Assembly (NCBI GenBank): GCA_048262255.1
Contig: JBLXFH010000001.1
Location: 1,550,001 to 1,614,000, forward strand
Direction: 5' to 3'
DNA from: JABMNT01 sp048262255
GTDB taxonomy: Bacteria; Pseudomonadota; Alphaproteobacteria; Rhodospirillales; Casp-alpha2
DNA length: 64,000 bases
A model generated the notes under the pieces. The model had not been told where the DNA came from. It searched no databases and saw only the letters and a program-made list of their open reading frames with translations. The position numbers were made by a program, and so were the translations under genes. This document shows positions 19,094-28,716 of the stretch, piece after piece; within the stretch, counting starts at the first letter, position 1; each line of letters opens with the position of its first letter.

Positions 19094-20578
19094 TTATTCG
19101 GCGACGATTTTGATTTTCTGTCCGACCGTCAGTTTGTCGCCCACATCCAGTGCGTTCAGTAAGCGGAACCATTCGCGTTTGTATTTTTCAAATGGCATTT
19201 GATCAGCCAGAGAAACAACAGTGTCGCCCGGCTGGATTGGAATCACATTGATTTTCAGAGGCCGGATGGCGCTGGCCTGCGTCGGGCTCAGGCGATGAAA
19301 GCTGTAGGTGGTTCTGCGGAACCCTTCATTCAGCGGGCCTGTCATTTCAGGCGGGGTGATGAAAGCGAGCCGGAAGATTTTGTCGGCATCACCCCGGAGG
19401 GCCAGCAACCGGACATCGCGAAGGCCGGCGCTGGTTTCCAGACGCCCACCACCCGTGGCGGCGGGCATGCCGTTGATGTCAATCGCTTCGACATTTTGCA
19501 GGGCAATATTACTGCCCCAGTGGAACTGTACATAGCGGCGAAGGTCATTGTTCGACTGGCGGACCGCTTCCGGGCTGGCCATGTCGAAAATGATCCGGGA
19601 CTGGGATGGACCAATAGCAACCACCTGTTTTTGCGAATTGAACATGACAAAATCCGGTGGCACTTCGAACTGAATGCGCAGTTCCGGGTGGGTAAAGGTG
19701 CGCCCCTTGCGAATACCTTGCGACGGGTCATCGCCAAAGACCATACCATCTATTTGCGCCAAATAGGCTTCACGCTCAAGCAACGGGTTTTTGACGGGTT
19801 TGGTTTTCGCCAACTGAAAGGCCTGACGAATGCGGTCTTCGGTTCGTGGGTGGGTCGACATGATATTGTGGCTGACCCCGGCCTGGCCGGCGGATTGCGC
19901 TTCGAGTTGCGCATGCGCGCCCATTTTCCGAAAGAAGGTGGTCATGGCGTCGGGGCTGTAGCCAAGGCGGGTCATGTAGCGCACGCCCAGCATGTCGGCC
20001 TCCAGTTCCTGCTGGCGGGAATATCCCTGCACCGCCGCCTGGGCGCCTTGAGAAACCACCTGATTCAGCCCGGATGGAATGCCGGCCATGCTGCCGATCA
20101 CTCCCAAAACCGTTAACCCGATATTTGTGGCCATGGATGTGGAATAGCGCTGCGCTGAATGGCGGGCGGTTATATGGCCGATTTCATGGGCCAGAACACC
20201 CGCCATTTCGGCTTCATTCTCGGCCAGGGCGAGCAGGCCGCGGGTGATATAGACATAGCCACCCGGCAATGCGAAGGCATTGACCTTCTCGTCATTGAGA
20301 ATAGTGAATTTGTAAGGCAGGTTGGGGACTTCGGAGACGGCCGCCAGAGCCTTGCCAACGTTTTCCACATAACGTTTCAGTTTTGGGCCGCCATATTCGC
20401 CGCCAAAGGCCTCGATGATTTTTGGATGCTCTTCTGCGCCAACCTTCTGCTCGTCCTGCTCGGTCATGAAAGCCGTGAAACTCTGATCCCCAGTTGCCGG
20501 ATTGGTCGTGCAGCCGGTTAACTGCAACGCAGAGCATAGGAGGAGCGGGGCGATCAATAACTTCAGTCTGGGCGTCAT
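19094..20578 (-). CDS. M48 family metalloprotease lipoprotein with C-terminal LysM-like domain
   Basis: The start MTPRLKLLIAPLLLCSALQL (20578) has AAGGA a few bases upstream and gives a lipoprotein signal ending in a LTGC lipobox, so the protein is probably anchored in the outer membrane facing the periplasm. The product is 494 residues. The zinc-protease motif HEIGH lies in VLAHEIGHITARHSAQ, and the third ligand Glu is expected in RQQELEADMLGVRYM. The C-terminal part IQPGDTVVSLADQ to KLTVGQKIKIVAE is a LysM-like module that may bind peptidoglycan. It resembles BepA/YfgC in its protease domain but carries LysM in place of the TPR region. A role in outer-membrane protein quality control is an inference. 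Confidence 0.9.
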   Translation of the reverse strand: MTPRLKLLIAPLLLCSALQLTGCTTNPATGDQSFTAFMTEQDEQKVGAEEHPKIIEAFGGEYGGPKLKRYVENVGKALAAVSEVPNLPYKFTILNDEKVNAFALPGGYVYITRGLLALAENEAEMAGVLAHEIGHITARHSAQRYSTSMATNIGLTVLGVIGSMAGIPSGLNQVVSQGAQAAVQGYSRQQELEADMLGVRYMTRLGYSPDAMTTFFRKMGAHAQLEAQSAGQAGVSHNIMSTHPRTEDRIRQAFQLAKTKPVKNPLLEREAYLAQIDGMVFGDDPSQGIRKGRTFTHPELRIQFEVPPDFVMFNSQKQVVAIGPSQSRIIFDMASPEAVRQSNNDLRRYVQFHWGSNIALQNVEAIDINGMPAATGGGRLETSAGLRDVRLLALRGDADKIFRLAFITPPEMTGPLNEGFRRTTYSFHRLSPTQASAIRPLKINVIPIQPGDTVVSLADQMPFEKYKREWFRLLNALDVGDKLTVGQKIKIVAE

Positions 20579-20660
20579 AAACGTATCCTTGCGGGTCTCT
20601 GAGATTATGAATTGCCTTGCATGTATCGACAAGACCGCTTGTCCCGATCAACAATCCCAA

Positions 20661-21590
20661 TCAGCGGTCGGGCAGGCGTTCCGGTGTGGATATGCGTGGT
20701 GTGATCTTCTGGCGGGCTTCGCGGCGCGCGATATATAGCGAGGATGAAAAGATAATGATCGCGCCGACCCAAGTCCACAGATCAGAAATTTCATCAAACG
20801 CCAGCCAGCCAATCAGCACAGCAAAAGGCAGGCGGGAAAAATCAAAAGGCACAATAGCCGAGGCGTCGCCCAGCGAATAGGCTTTGACCAGCGTAATATG
20901 CGCAATAACAGCGACCGGACCCATGGCCAGAAGCCAGCCCCAGTATTGGGGGTCAGGCAGTTCCCAGACAAAAAGCGCCGGGATCAGTGCCGCCGGGGTC
21001 ATCAACAGACTCATATAAAAAACGACTTTATAAGGGCTTTCCGTGCGGCTCAGGGTTTTGATGTTGAGGATCGAAATCCCGATAAAACCGGCGCCTAGCA
21101 GCGCTACATAACTGCCGACGGACATATCGATCAGACCAGGGCGGATAATGACCAGTGCGCCCGCAAACCCAACCAATGTGGCTGTCCAGCGCGGTGCGCG
21201 GACAACCTCTTTCAGGAAAACGGCAGCCCCGATTGTCGCAAATATGGGTGCCAGAAAGCTCAAGGCCGTCATTTCCGCCAGCGGGATCAGGGCAATGGCC
21301 CAAAACCATGTCATCAGCGCCCCCATGCTGATCAGGGCGCGAAAACAATAAAGACCAAATTTGTCGGTTTTCAGTTCATCTCGTCCGACGGCAAATGCCC
21401 AGGGCAGCATACAAAGGAGCGCCAGTAATAGCCTGAAAAAAGCGATCATGTTGGGGTGCATGCCCTCAAGCGACAGATAACGGGCGATCGCCGCCAACAC
21501 GGAAAGCAGGCAGCATGAGAGGATCATCCACAAGGCGCCCCGAACAGGCGCCGGGATGGGACGGTTGGTGAGAAAGGCGGTAGGAGGCAC
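20661..21590 (-). CDS. DMT superfamily (EamA) transporter
   Basis: This is an inner-membrane exporter or permease of the drug/metabolite type, 309 residues, with about ten hydrophobic helices in two EamA repeats (about residues 18-148 and 160-295). Conserved positions such as FFRLLLALLCMLPW and the tail WLAFDEISDLWTWVGAIIIF are visible. It begins 6 bases after the M81 peptidase gene on the same strand, so the two are co-transcribed. It may handle a product or substrate of that enzyme. The family does not reveal the substrate. Confidence 0.87.
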   Translation of the reverse strand: MPPTAFLTNRPIPAPVRGALWMILSCCLLSVLAAIARYLSLEGMHPNMIAFFRLLLALLCMLPWAFAVGRDELKTDKFGLYCFRALISMGALMTWFWAIALIPLAEMTALSFLAPIFATIGAAVFLKEVVRAPRWTATLVGFAGALVIIRPGLIDMSVGSYVALLGAGFIGISILNIKTLSRTESPYKVVFYMSLLMTPAALIPALFVWELPDPQYWGWLLAMGPVAVIAHITLVKAYSLGDASAIVPFDFSRLPFAVLIGWLAFDEISDLWTWVGAIIIFSSSLYIARREARQKITPRISTPERLPDR

Positions 21591-21596
21591 TTGTAC

Positions 21597-23099
21597 TCAG
21601 CCTAGGTCCAGGGGGTAAATGGGGCGGCGTAAATTTTGGTAGGGACGTTTTGAAATGTCTTCACTTGCCAGAGCGCCACAATCGACGATTAAAACCTGCC
21701 TGGCAACAGGTTCATAGGCGGCGCGAAAATGCTGCATGGATTTCACGGCGATGACGTCCTTTTGGGTAACGTCGATTCCGGCATGGCTGAAGGTTTCCAA
21801 TTCGGTCACCTGCACACAGTTGGAAACGATCAGAATATCAATGCCGCCAACACGAAAGACAATGGTCAGGCCCAGATTTTGCCGGATGCCTTTGGCATAG
21901 GGACCGGTGGCCAGATACTGTCCGTCGGTGATTGCCTGAACCCGGCCGCTAACGAAAAGTGGCGGGCCGTACTGCGGATCCGTTTTACCGCCAATGAACA
22001 GCGAAAGGTTGGCGCCTTCTCCGGCTGCGGCCAGTTGCTGGGCGGCTTTCGGATCATAGAGCGTGGCGAAAGCGGCATTGTCGAGCCCGGCATCCAGCAT
22101 TCCTTTCAACAGAAAGGTCGAATCGCCGTAAGCCCCGGCACCCGGGTTGTCGGCATGATCGGCAATCACAATAGGGCCTGCCGGGGCGTTACGATCTGCG
22201 GTGAGGAGGGCGGTTGTCTCCGCCATGCAGGCATCGACCGTTAAGTACGAGTTGGAGTCGAAATGCCGTTGCTCCCAGGCATAATCCATAAAGTGGTCGG
22301 CCATCACGGCATAGGAAAGGTCCTCGTCATCACTGGTGATCGTGACCGAGGGACCGGCCTGTTCCAGGTCCGTTAGCCGGAAACCGGCGCAGATACTTAT
22401 GGTCAGAAGCTTGTCATTCTGATCTTCCAGCGTTTCCGCCTCGGCGAGGAGCTCCGTCATCGGGTTGGTGACGGTTGTTCGCCCATGGTCCAGCCCCGTT
22501 ACCATGGCCCGACGCGCGACCAGAGTTTTGGGATGGACACGGCCTTTCATGGCGCGATCAAGAATATCCGCAGCGCGCAGCACAGTCGGGATCTGGTCGA
22601 CATGGGGGTAGGTTCGATAGGCGCACAGGATATCCACGTTGGCGACCATCCGATCGGTCACATTGGCATGCAGGTCAAGGGTTGCGGCAATGGGAATGTC
22701 CGGCCCGAGGATGTGGCGCAATTTCTCTAGCAACAGCCCTTCAGCGTCAAAATCGTCTTCTGTCGCCATGGCACCGTGCAGTCCAAGCAAAACGCCATCA
22801 ATTTTAGATGTATGGGCGGATGCGACCTTCAGGAGTTCTCCAGCGCAAATCTGCCAGGCGTCTCTTGTAACGGGGCCGGACGGGGTCGCGGTTGCAGCAA
22901 CGGTATGAATAAGTTGCCAGTCATACTTTGCCGCGGCTTTCAGAAACCCGGCGGGTTCCAGATTGGACCCGGCAGTCTGTTCGGCGATCGCGTCTCCGAA
23001 CACAAGCAGGTTGTTTCGAAAATCATCCAGCGTTGTCGGGCGCCGACTGAAGGTTGCGGTTTCGTGGAAGATAAAACCTGTAAGAACGCGATTGGTCAT
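21597..23099 (-). CDS. M81 family metallopeptidase (MlrC/microcystinase-C-like), copy 1
   Basis: The product is about 500 residues from MTNRVLTGFIFHETATFS; an in-frame ATG at 23114 would add five residues. The family's proposed metal ligands are present: Glu in FHETATF, Asp and His in TLDLHANVTD, and the later His in RTYPHVDQIP. The characterised member, MlrC, cleaves linearised microcystin, but most family members have unknown substrates. It is divergent from the Dpp-type importer operon and paired with a DMT transporter. A second M81 gene of similar length closes the other side of the cluster (31768). Their conserved cores match throughout, but they are clearly distinct proteins and not a recent duplication. 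Confidence 0.88.
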   Translation of the reverse strand: MTNRVLTGFIFHETATFSRRPTTLDDFRNNLLVFGDAIAEQTAGSNLEPAGFLKAAAKYDWQLIHTVAATATPSGPVTRDAWQICAGELLKVASAHTSKIDGVLLGLHGAMATEDDFDAEGLLLEKLRHILGPDIPIAATLDLHANVTDRMVANVDILCAYRTYPHVDQIPTVLRAADILDRAMKGRVHPKTLVARRAMVTGLDHGRTTVTNPMTELLAEAETLEDQNDKLLTISICAGFRLTDLEQAGPSVTITSDDEDLSYAVMADHFMDYAWEQRHFDSNSYLTVDACMAETTALLTADRNAPAGPIVIADHADNPGAGAYGDSTFLLKGMLDAGLDNAAFATLYDPKAAQQLAAAGEGANLSLFIGGKTDPQYGPPLFVSGRVQAITDGQYLATGPYAKGIRQNLGLTIVFRVGGIDILIVSNCVQVTELETFSHAGIDVTQKDVIAVKSMQHFRAAYEPVARQVLIVDCGALASEDISKRPYQNLRRPIYPLDLG

Positions 23100-23124
23100 T
23101 AAAGCTCTGTGCAATCAAAAATTT

Positions 23125-23141
23125 GGGTTTTTACAAAACCC
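23125..23141. promoter_or_regulatory. Operator-like inverted repeat in the divergent promoter region
   Basis: GGGTTTT and AAAACCC form a perfect 7-bp inverted repeat around TAC, 26 bases upstream of the M81 start and about 150 bases before the importer operon. AACCGGTT (23167-23174) is a further 8-bp palindrome in the same gap. These could be sites for a regulator controlling both directions. No regulator gene is adjacent. Confidence 0.35.
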
Positions 23142-23293
23142 TGAAAATATCAATCTAGCATGAACGAACCGGTTGTTCCTATGGATGTAACATTTCATAG
23201 TAGTCAAAATTATAAGCAAATGGCGCGAACGAATAAAAAAGAGCGGGTCTGCCGGTAGAGCGCGGCGGGCACCGACGGAACTGGAGGGGATTG

Positions 23294-24832
23294 ATGAAAC
23301 GCAGACTGTTTTGGCGAACCGTGTTGACGGCATGTCTTGCCGGTTTTCTGCAAACACCGGCCTTTGCTGGCAAAGCGGAGGATACACTGTTCTGGGCGAC
23401 GGATCGCGAAATTGACGTCACATTACCCTATTACAACAACCTGCGTGAGATGGTCATCATCGGACAGCATGTCTGGGATACGTTGCTCTACCGCGATGTC
23501 GAGACTTTTGAGTACAAACCGCTGCTCGCAACATCCTATAAATGGTTGGACACAACCACATTGGAATTCGAGCTCCGTCAGGATGTGTTGTTTCATAATG
23601 GTCAACCTTTTGGTGCCGATGACGTGGTCGCAACGCTCAATCACGTAGCCAACCCGGACAACGGGGTTTTAACGCAGAGAAACGTCAGCTGGATCAAAAA
23701 CGCTGAAAAACTGGGTCCTTACAAAGTGCGGATCCATTTGAAGGAAGCTTTTCCGGCGGCGCTTGAATATTTATCCGGTCCCGACGCGATTTTCCCTGCA
23801 GGAATCTGGAAGACCGCAAAAACCGATGCAACGGGAAAACCGGATTACAGCACTATCGCACCCATCGGTACGGGACCTTATAAAATCACCCAGGTTGTGC
23901 CGGGCGAATCGGTAACCCTGGAAATCAACAAAAGCTATATGGACGCGAGCCCGAAAGGAAAACCATCGATTGGCAAGATTGCCTTTCGGACGGTCCGGGA
24001 TTCAGAATCCCAGATGGCGGAATTGCTGACCGGTAGCGTTGACTGGATTTGGGATATTTCAAAGGACAAGGCCCAATCGCTTGCTGACGTAGGGGCCGTC
24101 ACGGTTGCCAGCGCGCCGACCATGCGGATCAGTTTTCTGGTTATGGACCGGGCGGACCGGGCCAAAGGATCGCCGTTCGCCAACAAGAAAGTCCGCTTGG
24201 CGGTCGCCCATGCGGTGGATCGCGCGGCGATGGCCCGCGAGCTTGTGGGCGGTGCCTCCCAGGTGGTTCACTCAGCCTGTTTTCCGACACAATTTGGCTG
24301 TACGCAAGACGTTCCGCACTACGCCTATGATCCCAAGAAGGCCAAATCCCTTTTAGTCGAGGCGGGTTATCCGGAGGGGTTTGAAACCGATGTTTATGCC
24401 TATCGCGAGCGTGAATATACGGAAGCGGTGATCGGTTATCTGAAAGAGATCGGGATTAAAGCCAATTTGAAATTCCAGCAATATAAGGCGCTTCGCGGGC
24501 GTGTGTGGGACGGGCAGGCGCCCTTTCACCATATGACCTGGGGGTCTTATTCGGTGAATGATGTTTCAGCCAGCACCAGCCACTTTTTCAAACATGGCCG
24601 CGATGATTATTGCCGCGATGATGCGGTCAAGAAGTGGTTGGACATTGGCGACAGCAGCACCGACCCGTTGGCGCGAAAAGAGGCGTATCATAAGGCGCTT
24701 TCGCGAATACAGGAAAATGTCTGCATGCTGCCGCTGTTTACCTACACAAAAAATTATGGCTATAGCAAAGACTTGGTGTTTGCGCCGACAGCTGATGAAA
24801 TTCCCCGGTTTTTTGCCGCCAGATGGAAATAA
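23294..24832 (+). CDS. ABC transporter substrate-binding protein, family 5 (Dpp/Opp type)
   Basis: This is the periplasmic binding protein of a peptide/opine/nickel-class importer, 512 residues. GGAGGGGA directly precedes the start; the ATG at 23294 is preferred to the TTG one codon earlier. The signal peptide MKRRLFWRTVLTACLAGFL ends near FAGKAED. The SBP_bac_5 fold is shown by WDTLLYRDVETFEYKPLLA, FHNGQPFGADDVVATLNH and IGTGPYKITQVVPGE. A C-terminal ENVCMLPLFTYTKNYGYS is also typical. It is the first gene of the rightward cluster; permeases, ATPases and hydrolases follow. The ligand is probably a peptide or amide, judging by the enzymes downstream. Confidence 0.92.
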   Translation: MKRRLFWRTVLTACLAGFLQTPAFAGKAEDTLFWATDREIDVTLPYYNNLREMVIIGQHVWDTLLYRDVETFEYKPLLATSYKWLDTTTLEFELRQDVLFHNGQPFGADDVVATLNHVANPDNGVLTQRNVSWIKNAEKLGPYKVRIHLKEAFPAALEYLSGPDAIFPAGIWKTAKTDATGKPDYSTIAPIGTGPYKITQVVPGESVTLEINKSYMDASPKGKPSIGKIAFRTVRDSESQMAELLTGSVDWIWDISKDKAQSLADVGAVTVASAPTMRISFLVMDRADRAKGSPFANKKVRLAVAHAVDRAAMARELVGGASQVVHSACFPTQFGCTQDVPHYAYDPKKAKSLLVEAGYPEGFETDVYAYREREYTEAVIGYLKEIGIKANLKFQQYKALRGRVWDGQAPFHHMTWGSYSVNDVSASTSHFFKHGRDDYCRDDAVKKWLDIGDSSTDPLARKEAYHKALSRIQENVCMLPLFTYTKNYGYSKDLVFAPTADEIPRFFAARWK

Positions 24833-24902
24833 TACGAGGATAATGCGCCGGGAGCGGATGGCCGGTCCGCTTGCATTGTGATCGAGAGGTCAGACGGAAG
24901 CC

Positions 24903-25820
24903 ATGCTGATTTATTCCCTGAAACGCCTTGGCGTCGCTGTGTTGGTTGCTCTTACCGTTTCTGTAATTACTTTTGTTTTGTTGCATGCGTCGGGGGATCC
25001 GGCCATTGCGCTTGCCGGTGAAGGAGCGTCGCAGGAAGATATCCAGTATGTGCGTGAGCGCTATGGTTTCAACCAGTCTCTGGGCGCACAGTATCTGGAT
25101 TGGCTTGCCCGCGCATTGCAGGGCGATTTTGGGGTTTCCGTCTTTTTGAAAACCCCGGTCGCCGATATTATTTTTTCGAAAGCGCCTGTGACCCTCATTC
25201 TTGGCTTGTCGGCACTCTGTTTTGCTCTCCTCCTGTCTGTTCCGTTGGGCGTGCTCGCAGCACTCCGGCCCAATACCCTGATTGATCGGGCGGCGCTGGC
25301 GGTTGCGGTTTTTGGACAGGCCATGCCGACGTTCTGGTTCGCCCTGCTGTTGATGATCTTTTTCGGGATCACGCTCAGGCTCCTGCCGGTTTCGGGTAAT
25401 GCCAGTTGGCAGCATTTTGTCATGCCATCCATTGCGCTTGGTTATTACGCAGCCCCGGCGATCATGCGTTTGACACGGGCCGGAATGATTGAGGTTTTGG
25501 CCTCGGACTATATCCGCACCGCCAAAGCCAAGGGGCTCAGACCCGGATCGGTTCTGTTCAAACATGCGCTGCGCAATGCCATCATTCCGGTGGTGTCTCT
25601 GGCAGCCGTCCAGTTGGGGTTCATGTTTGGCGGATCGGTTGTTATCGAAACCATATTTTCCCTGAACGGTCTCGGCAATCTGGCCTGGCAATCCATTCAG
25701 CGTTCCGATTTCAACGTCATGCAGGCGCTGGTTTTGATCATTGCCCTGTTTTACATCGCGTTGACTTTTTTGGCGGATCTTTTGAACGCCTATCTCGACC
25801 CGCGTATCCGGGTGCGCTGA
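24903..25820 (+). CDS. ABC transporter permease, DppB/OppB type
   Basis: This is one of the two membrane subunits of the family 5 importer, 305 residues. It begins with the usual YSLKRLGVAVLVALTVSVIT helix. The N-terminal TC-like region ends GDFGVSVFLKTPV. The EAA loop with the DYIRTAKAKGLRPGSVLFKH motif (about residues 201-220) contacts the ATPases. About six transmembrane helices are seen. The DppC-type partner starts 6 bases after the stop. Confidence 0.93.
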   Translation: MLIYSLKRLGVAVLVALTVSVITFVLLHASGDPAIALAGEGASQEDIQYVRERYGFNQSLGAQYLDWLARALQGDFGVSVFLKTPVADIIFSKAPVTLILGLSALCFALLLSVPLGVLAALRPNTLIDRAALAVAVFGQAMPTFWFALLLMIFFGITLRLLPVSGNASWQHFVMPSIALGYYAAPAIMRLTRAGMIEVLASDYIRTAKAKGLRPGSVLFKHALRNAIIPVVSLAAVQLGFMFGGSVVIETIFSLNGLGNLAWQSIQRSDFNVMQALVLIIALFYIALTFLADLLNAYLDPRIRVR

Positions 25821-25826
25821 TCGCCG

Positions 25827-26744
25827 ATGACACAGCCGCGCCCCCCGCTTGTCGCACCACCGCCCGACCCACTTGCCGGGCTGGAGGCCGGTGCCCTTCG
25901 ATGGATGCCCTATAGGGCCATGGGACATAGGGGGGGAGCGGTTGGCGGCGCAATCCTGCTGGTCATGTTTTTTATGGCGGTTTTTGCACCGCTGATCGCA
26001 CCGTTTGATCCTTATGATCAGGATTTGGCACGGCGGCTGATCCCGCCGGTCTGGCATGCAGCGGGCAATTGGACCCACCCCTTGGGAACCGACAATCTGG
26101 GTCGGGATTATCTGACACGCACTCTTTACGGCGCGCAATACTCGCTTTTGATCGGGTTTGCCTCGATGTTGATATCGGGTGTTATCGGCACGGCGCTGGG
26201 CGTCGCCGCCGGATACTTCGGCGGTCGCGTCGATATGGTAATTATGTTTGTTATCACCACACGGTTGGCTCTGCCGGTTATTCTGATTGCGCTGGCGGTG
26301 GTTGCCCTTGTCGGCAGTTCTCTGACAATTGTCATTCTGGTTCTCGGTCTTTTGATCTGGGACCGCTTTGCCGTCGTCATGCGCAGCGTGACCCTGCAGG
26401 CACGCAGTATGGATTATGTCACCGCCGCACAAGCGCTGGGTTGCTCGACATGGCGTATCATTTTTAGCGAAATCCTGCCGAACGTCGCCAACGCCCTGAT
26501 TGTGGTGGCAACGCTGGAGGTTGGGCATGCGGTCTTGCTGGAAGCAGCCCTGTCCTTTCTGGGGTTGGGCGTTCAACCGCCGGAGCCGTCCTGGGGTTTG
26601 ATGGTTGCGGAGGGCAAGGCGCATATGTTTTTCAAACCTTGGGTGATCGCTATTCCCGGAACGGCAATTTTCCTGCTGGTATTGTCGATCAACCTGTTGG
26701 GCGACGGCCTTCGCGATGTCACGGCCCCGGAGAACCGAAATTGA
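25827..26744 (+). CDS. ABC transporter permease, DppC/OppC type
   Basis: This is the second membrane subunit, 305 residues. The family marks HPLGTDNLGRDYLTRTLYG (about residues 88-106) and DYVTAAQALGCSTWRIIFSE are present. The N-terminus is proline-rich and cytoplasmic (TQPRPPLVAPPPDPL) before the first helix. Its stop codon overlaps the TTG start of the next gene (TTGA), so translation is probably coupled. Confidence 0.93.
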   Translation: MTQPRPPLVAPPPDPLAGLEAGALRWMPYRAMGHRGGAVGGAILLVMFFMAVFAPLIAPFDPYDQDLARRLIPPVWHAAGNWTHPLGTDNLGRDYLTRTLYGAQYSLLIGFASMLISGVIGTALGVAAGYFGGRVDMVIMFVITTRLALPVILIALAVVALVGSSLTIVILVLGLLIWDRFAVVMRSVTLQARSMDYVTAAQALGCSTWRIIFSEILPNVANALIVVATLEVGHAVLLEAALSFLGLGVQPPEPSWGLMVAEGKAHMFFKPWVIAIPGTAIFLLVLSINLLGDGLRDVTAPENRN

Positions 26745-27754
26745 GCCCGTTGCTGGACATCAAAAACCTGAGTGTTGATATTCCGCTGCGCTCCGGGATG
26801 CTTCATGCCGTGCGGGGCATCTCCTTTCAGGCCTTTGCGGGCAAAACCCTCTGTCTTGTCGGCGAGTCCGGTTGCGGAAAATCCCTGACCGCTCTGGCAC
26901 TTATGGATTTACTGCCGGCAAGCGCCCGCCGGCGGGCCGAAAGCCTGAATTTTCAGGGAGAGGATTTGCAACGGCTGCCTGAACACGCCCTTTCAAATTT
27001 GCGGGGCAACAAAATCGGCATGATTTTTCAGGATCCCATGACGTCACTCAATCCGGCCTACACCATCGGCAACCAGATGACGGAAGTCCTACGTCGCCAT
27101 CGCAAGGTCTCGCGGAAAGCGGCCCGGGGCCGGGCCGTCGATCTTCTGGAAAAAGTCGGCATCACCGGCGCCGCAGACCGGTTGAGGCAATACCCGCATC
27201 AATTATCCGGCGGCCTGCGCCAACGCGTGATGATCGCCATGACCTTGATGTGTGAGCCGGAATTGCTGATCGCAGACGAGCCGACCACAGCTTTGGATGT
27301 GACGGTGCAGGCGGAAATACTGTCATTGTTGGCCAGGTTGCAGAAAGAGCTGAATATGGCGATGATTCTGATCACCCATGACCTGGGGGTCGTCGCACGG
27401 ATTGCCGATGATGTTGCGGTCATGTACGCCGGGGAAATTGTTGAAAGCGGCAGCGTCGACGGGATTTTCAATCAACCGACGCATCCTTATACGCAGGGGC
27501 TTCTGAACTGTATTCCCGTTCCTGGAAAGAATGGGGAAGAGCCGCGTCTGGGCACAATAGCCGGTCTCGTTCCGTCTCTGATCGGTCCCGTAGCGGGTTG
27601 TGCGTTCCATGATCGCTGTGTCTATGCCCATGCGGCTTGTTTAAAAACACCGGTGGAATTGATATCCGCCGACGCGGCGGGGGGGCATAGCTATCGATGC
27701 CTGTTGTCTGTTGAGCAATGCGCTGAAAACCACAAGCGGGGCGCAAACCGATGA
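26741..27754 (+). CDS. ABC transporter ATP-binding protein, DppD/OppD type
   Basis: The start is TTG at 26741 (LSPLLDIKNLSVDIP), overlapping the preceding stop by four bases and with GGAG 8 bases upstream; a longer frame inside the permease gene was rejected. The product is 337 residues. It has Walker A GESGCGKSLT, Q-loop MIFQDPMTSLNP, signature LSGGLRQRVMIAMTL, Walker B LLIADEPTTALD and the switch His in ILITHDLGVVA. The C-terminal oligopeptide-transporter domain with GCAFHDRCVYAHAAC, a possible iron-sulfur or metal site of this family, is complete. Confidence 0.94.
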   Translation: MSPLLDIKNLSVDIPLRSGMLHAVRGISFQAFAGKTLCLVGESGCGKSLTALALMDLLPASARRRAESLNFQGEDLQRLPEHALSNLRGNKIGMIFQDPMTSLNPAYTIGNQMTEVLRRHRKVSRKAARGRAVDLLEKVGITGAADRLRQYPHQLSGGLRQRVMIAMTLMCEPELLIADEPTTALDVTVQAEILSLLARLQKELNMAMILITHDLGVVARIADDVAVMYAGEIVESGSVDGIFNQPTHPYTQGLLNCIPVPGKNGEEPRLGTIAGLVPSLIGPVAGCAFHDRCVYAHAACLKTPVELISADAAGGHSYRCLLSVEQCAENHKRGANR

Positions 27755-28716
27755 CGGCGCCGGTACTCGAAGCCCGGTCCGTTCAACAGTCCTTTAAGGT
27801 TTCGCAGGGGCTGTTTCGGGCGAAAAAAACGCTACAGGCGGTAAATGGTGTTTCTCTGACTGTCGCCGAAGGTGATGTGCTGGGGCTGGTTGGTGAGTCC
27901 GGTAGCGGAAAATCGACATTGGCGAAAATCCTGCTGGGCCTGCAAACCCCTAGCCAGGGTGATGTGCGTATTGGGGGTCATCCGGTTGAAAAATTGAGTC
28001 GGCTGGAAATCGCCCGGATCGTTCAGCCGATCTTTCAGGACCCCTATTCGTCGCTGAATCCGAGAAAAACCGTTGGTGCGATTCTGGCGTTGCCGCTGCA
28101 GGTGCAAAAGCAACCCAATCCGGAAACATGGCGAAACCGGATTGAGACGACAATGGATCTGGTGGGGCTTCCCAAGACGGTTTATGACCGTTTCCCGGGT
28201 CAGTTATCAGGGGGGCAGCGGCAGCGGGTTGCCATTGCGCGGGCTTTGATCAACCGCCCGAAAGCTGTTATCTGCGACGAGCCGACATCGGCTCTGGATG
28301 TTTCGGTACAGGCGCAAATACTCAATCTGCTAAGCGATTTACGGCAGGAGCTGGGACTGACTTATGTGATCATCAGCCACGATCTGGCCGTTGTTGAACA
28401 TATGGCGACCCGTGTCGCCGTGATGTATTTGGGACGGCTTGTCGAAACCGCCGATACGCAAACCCTGTTTTCAGGACCCCGCCACCCCTATACGGAGGCC
28501 TTGCTTGATTCCATACTGACGCCGGACCCGGGGCTGGGTTTGCCGGAAACCCGGTTGGGCGCAACCTTTCCCAACCCGCTTGATTCACCATCCGGCTGTA
28601 CATTTCATCCGAGGTGCGCGAAAAGGTTGGAGTCCTGCAAGACCGTTGCGCCACAACCGGTGACAACGGCAGAAGGGACGGTCGAATGCCATTTATACAA
28701 GGACCCTTCTGCGTGA
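27751..28716 (+). CDS. ABC transporter ATP-binding protein, DppF/OppF type
   Basis: This is the partner ATPase, 321 residues. It begins at ATG overlapping the previous stop (ATGA). Walker A GESGSGKSTLAK, Q-loop PIFQDPYSSLNPRKT, signature LSGGQRQRVAIARAL, Walker B VICDEPTSALD and the switch His in VIISHDLAVVE are intact. The C-terminal GCTFHPRCAKRLESC is the family cysteine cluster. The stop overlaps the GTG start of the M20 peptidase gene, tying import to hydrolysis in one transcript. Confidence 0.94.
   Translation: MTAPVLEARSVQQSFKVSQGLFRAKKTLQAVNGVSLTVAEGDVLGLVGESGSGKSTLAKILLGLQTPSQGDVRIGGHPVEKLSRLEIARIVQPIFQDPYSSLNPRKTVGAILALPLQVQKQPNPETWRNRIETTMDLVGLPKTVYDRFPGQLSGGQRQRVAIARALINRPKAVICDEPTSALDVSVQAQILNLLSDLRQELGLTYVIISHDLAVVEHMATRVAVMYLGRLVETADTQTLFSGPRHPYTEALLDSILTPDPGLGLPETRLGATFPNPLDSPSGCTFHPRCAKRLESCKTVAPQPVTTAEGTVECHLYKDPSA

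Noticed and set aside
24738..26624. 628-codon open frame on the minus strand
   Set aside because: It lies opposite the family 5 permease genes, is rich in Gln, Arg, Asn and His, and has no family likeness; it is a shadow of the plus-strand genes.
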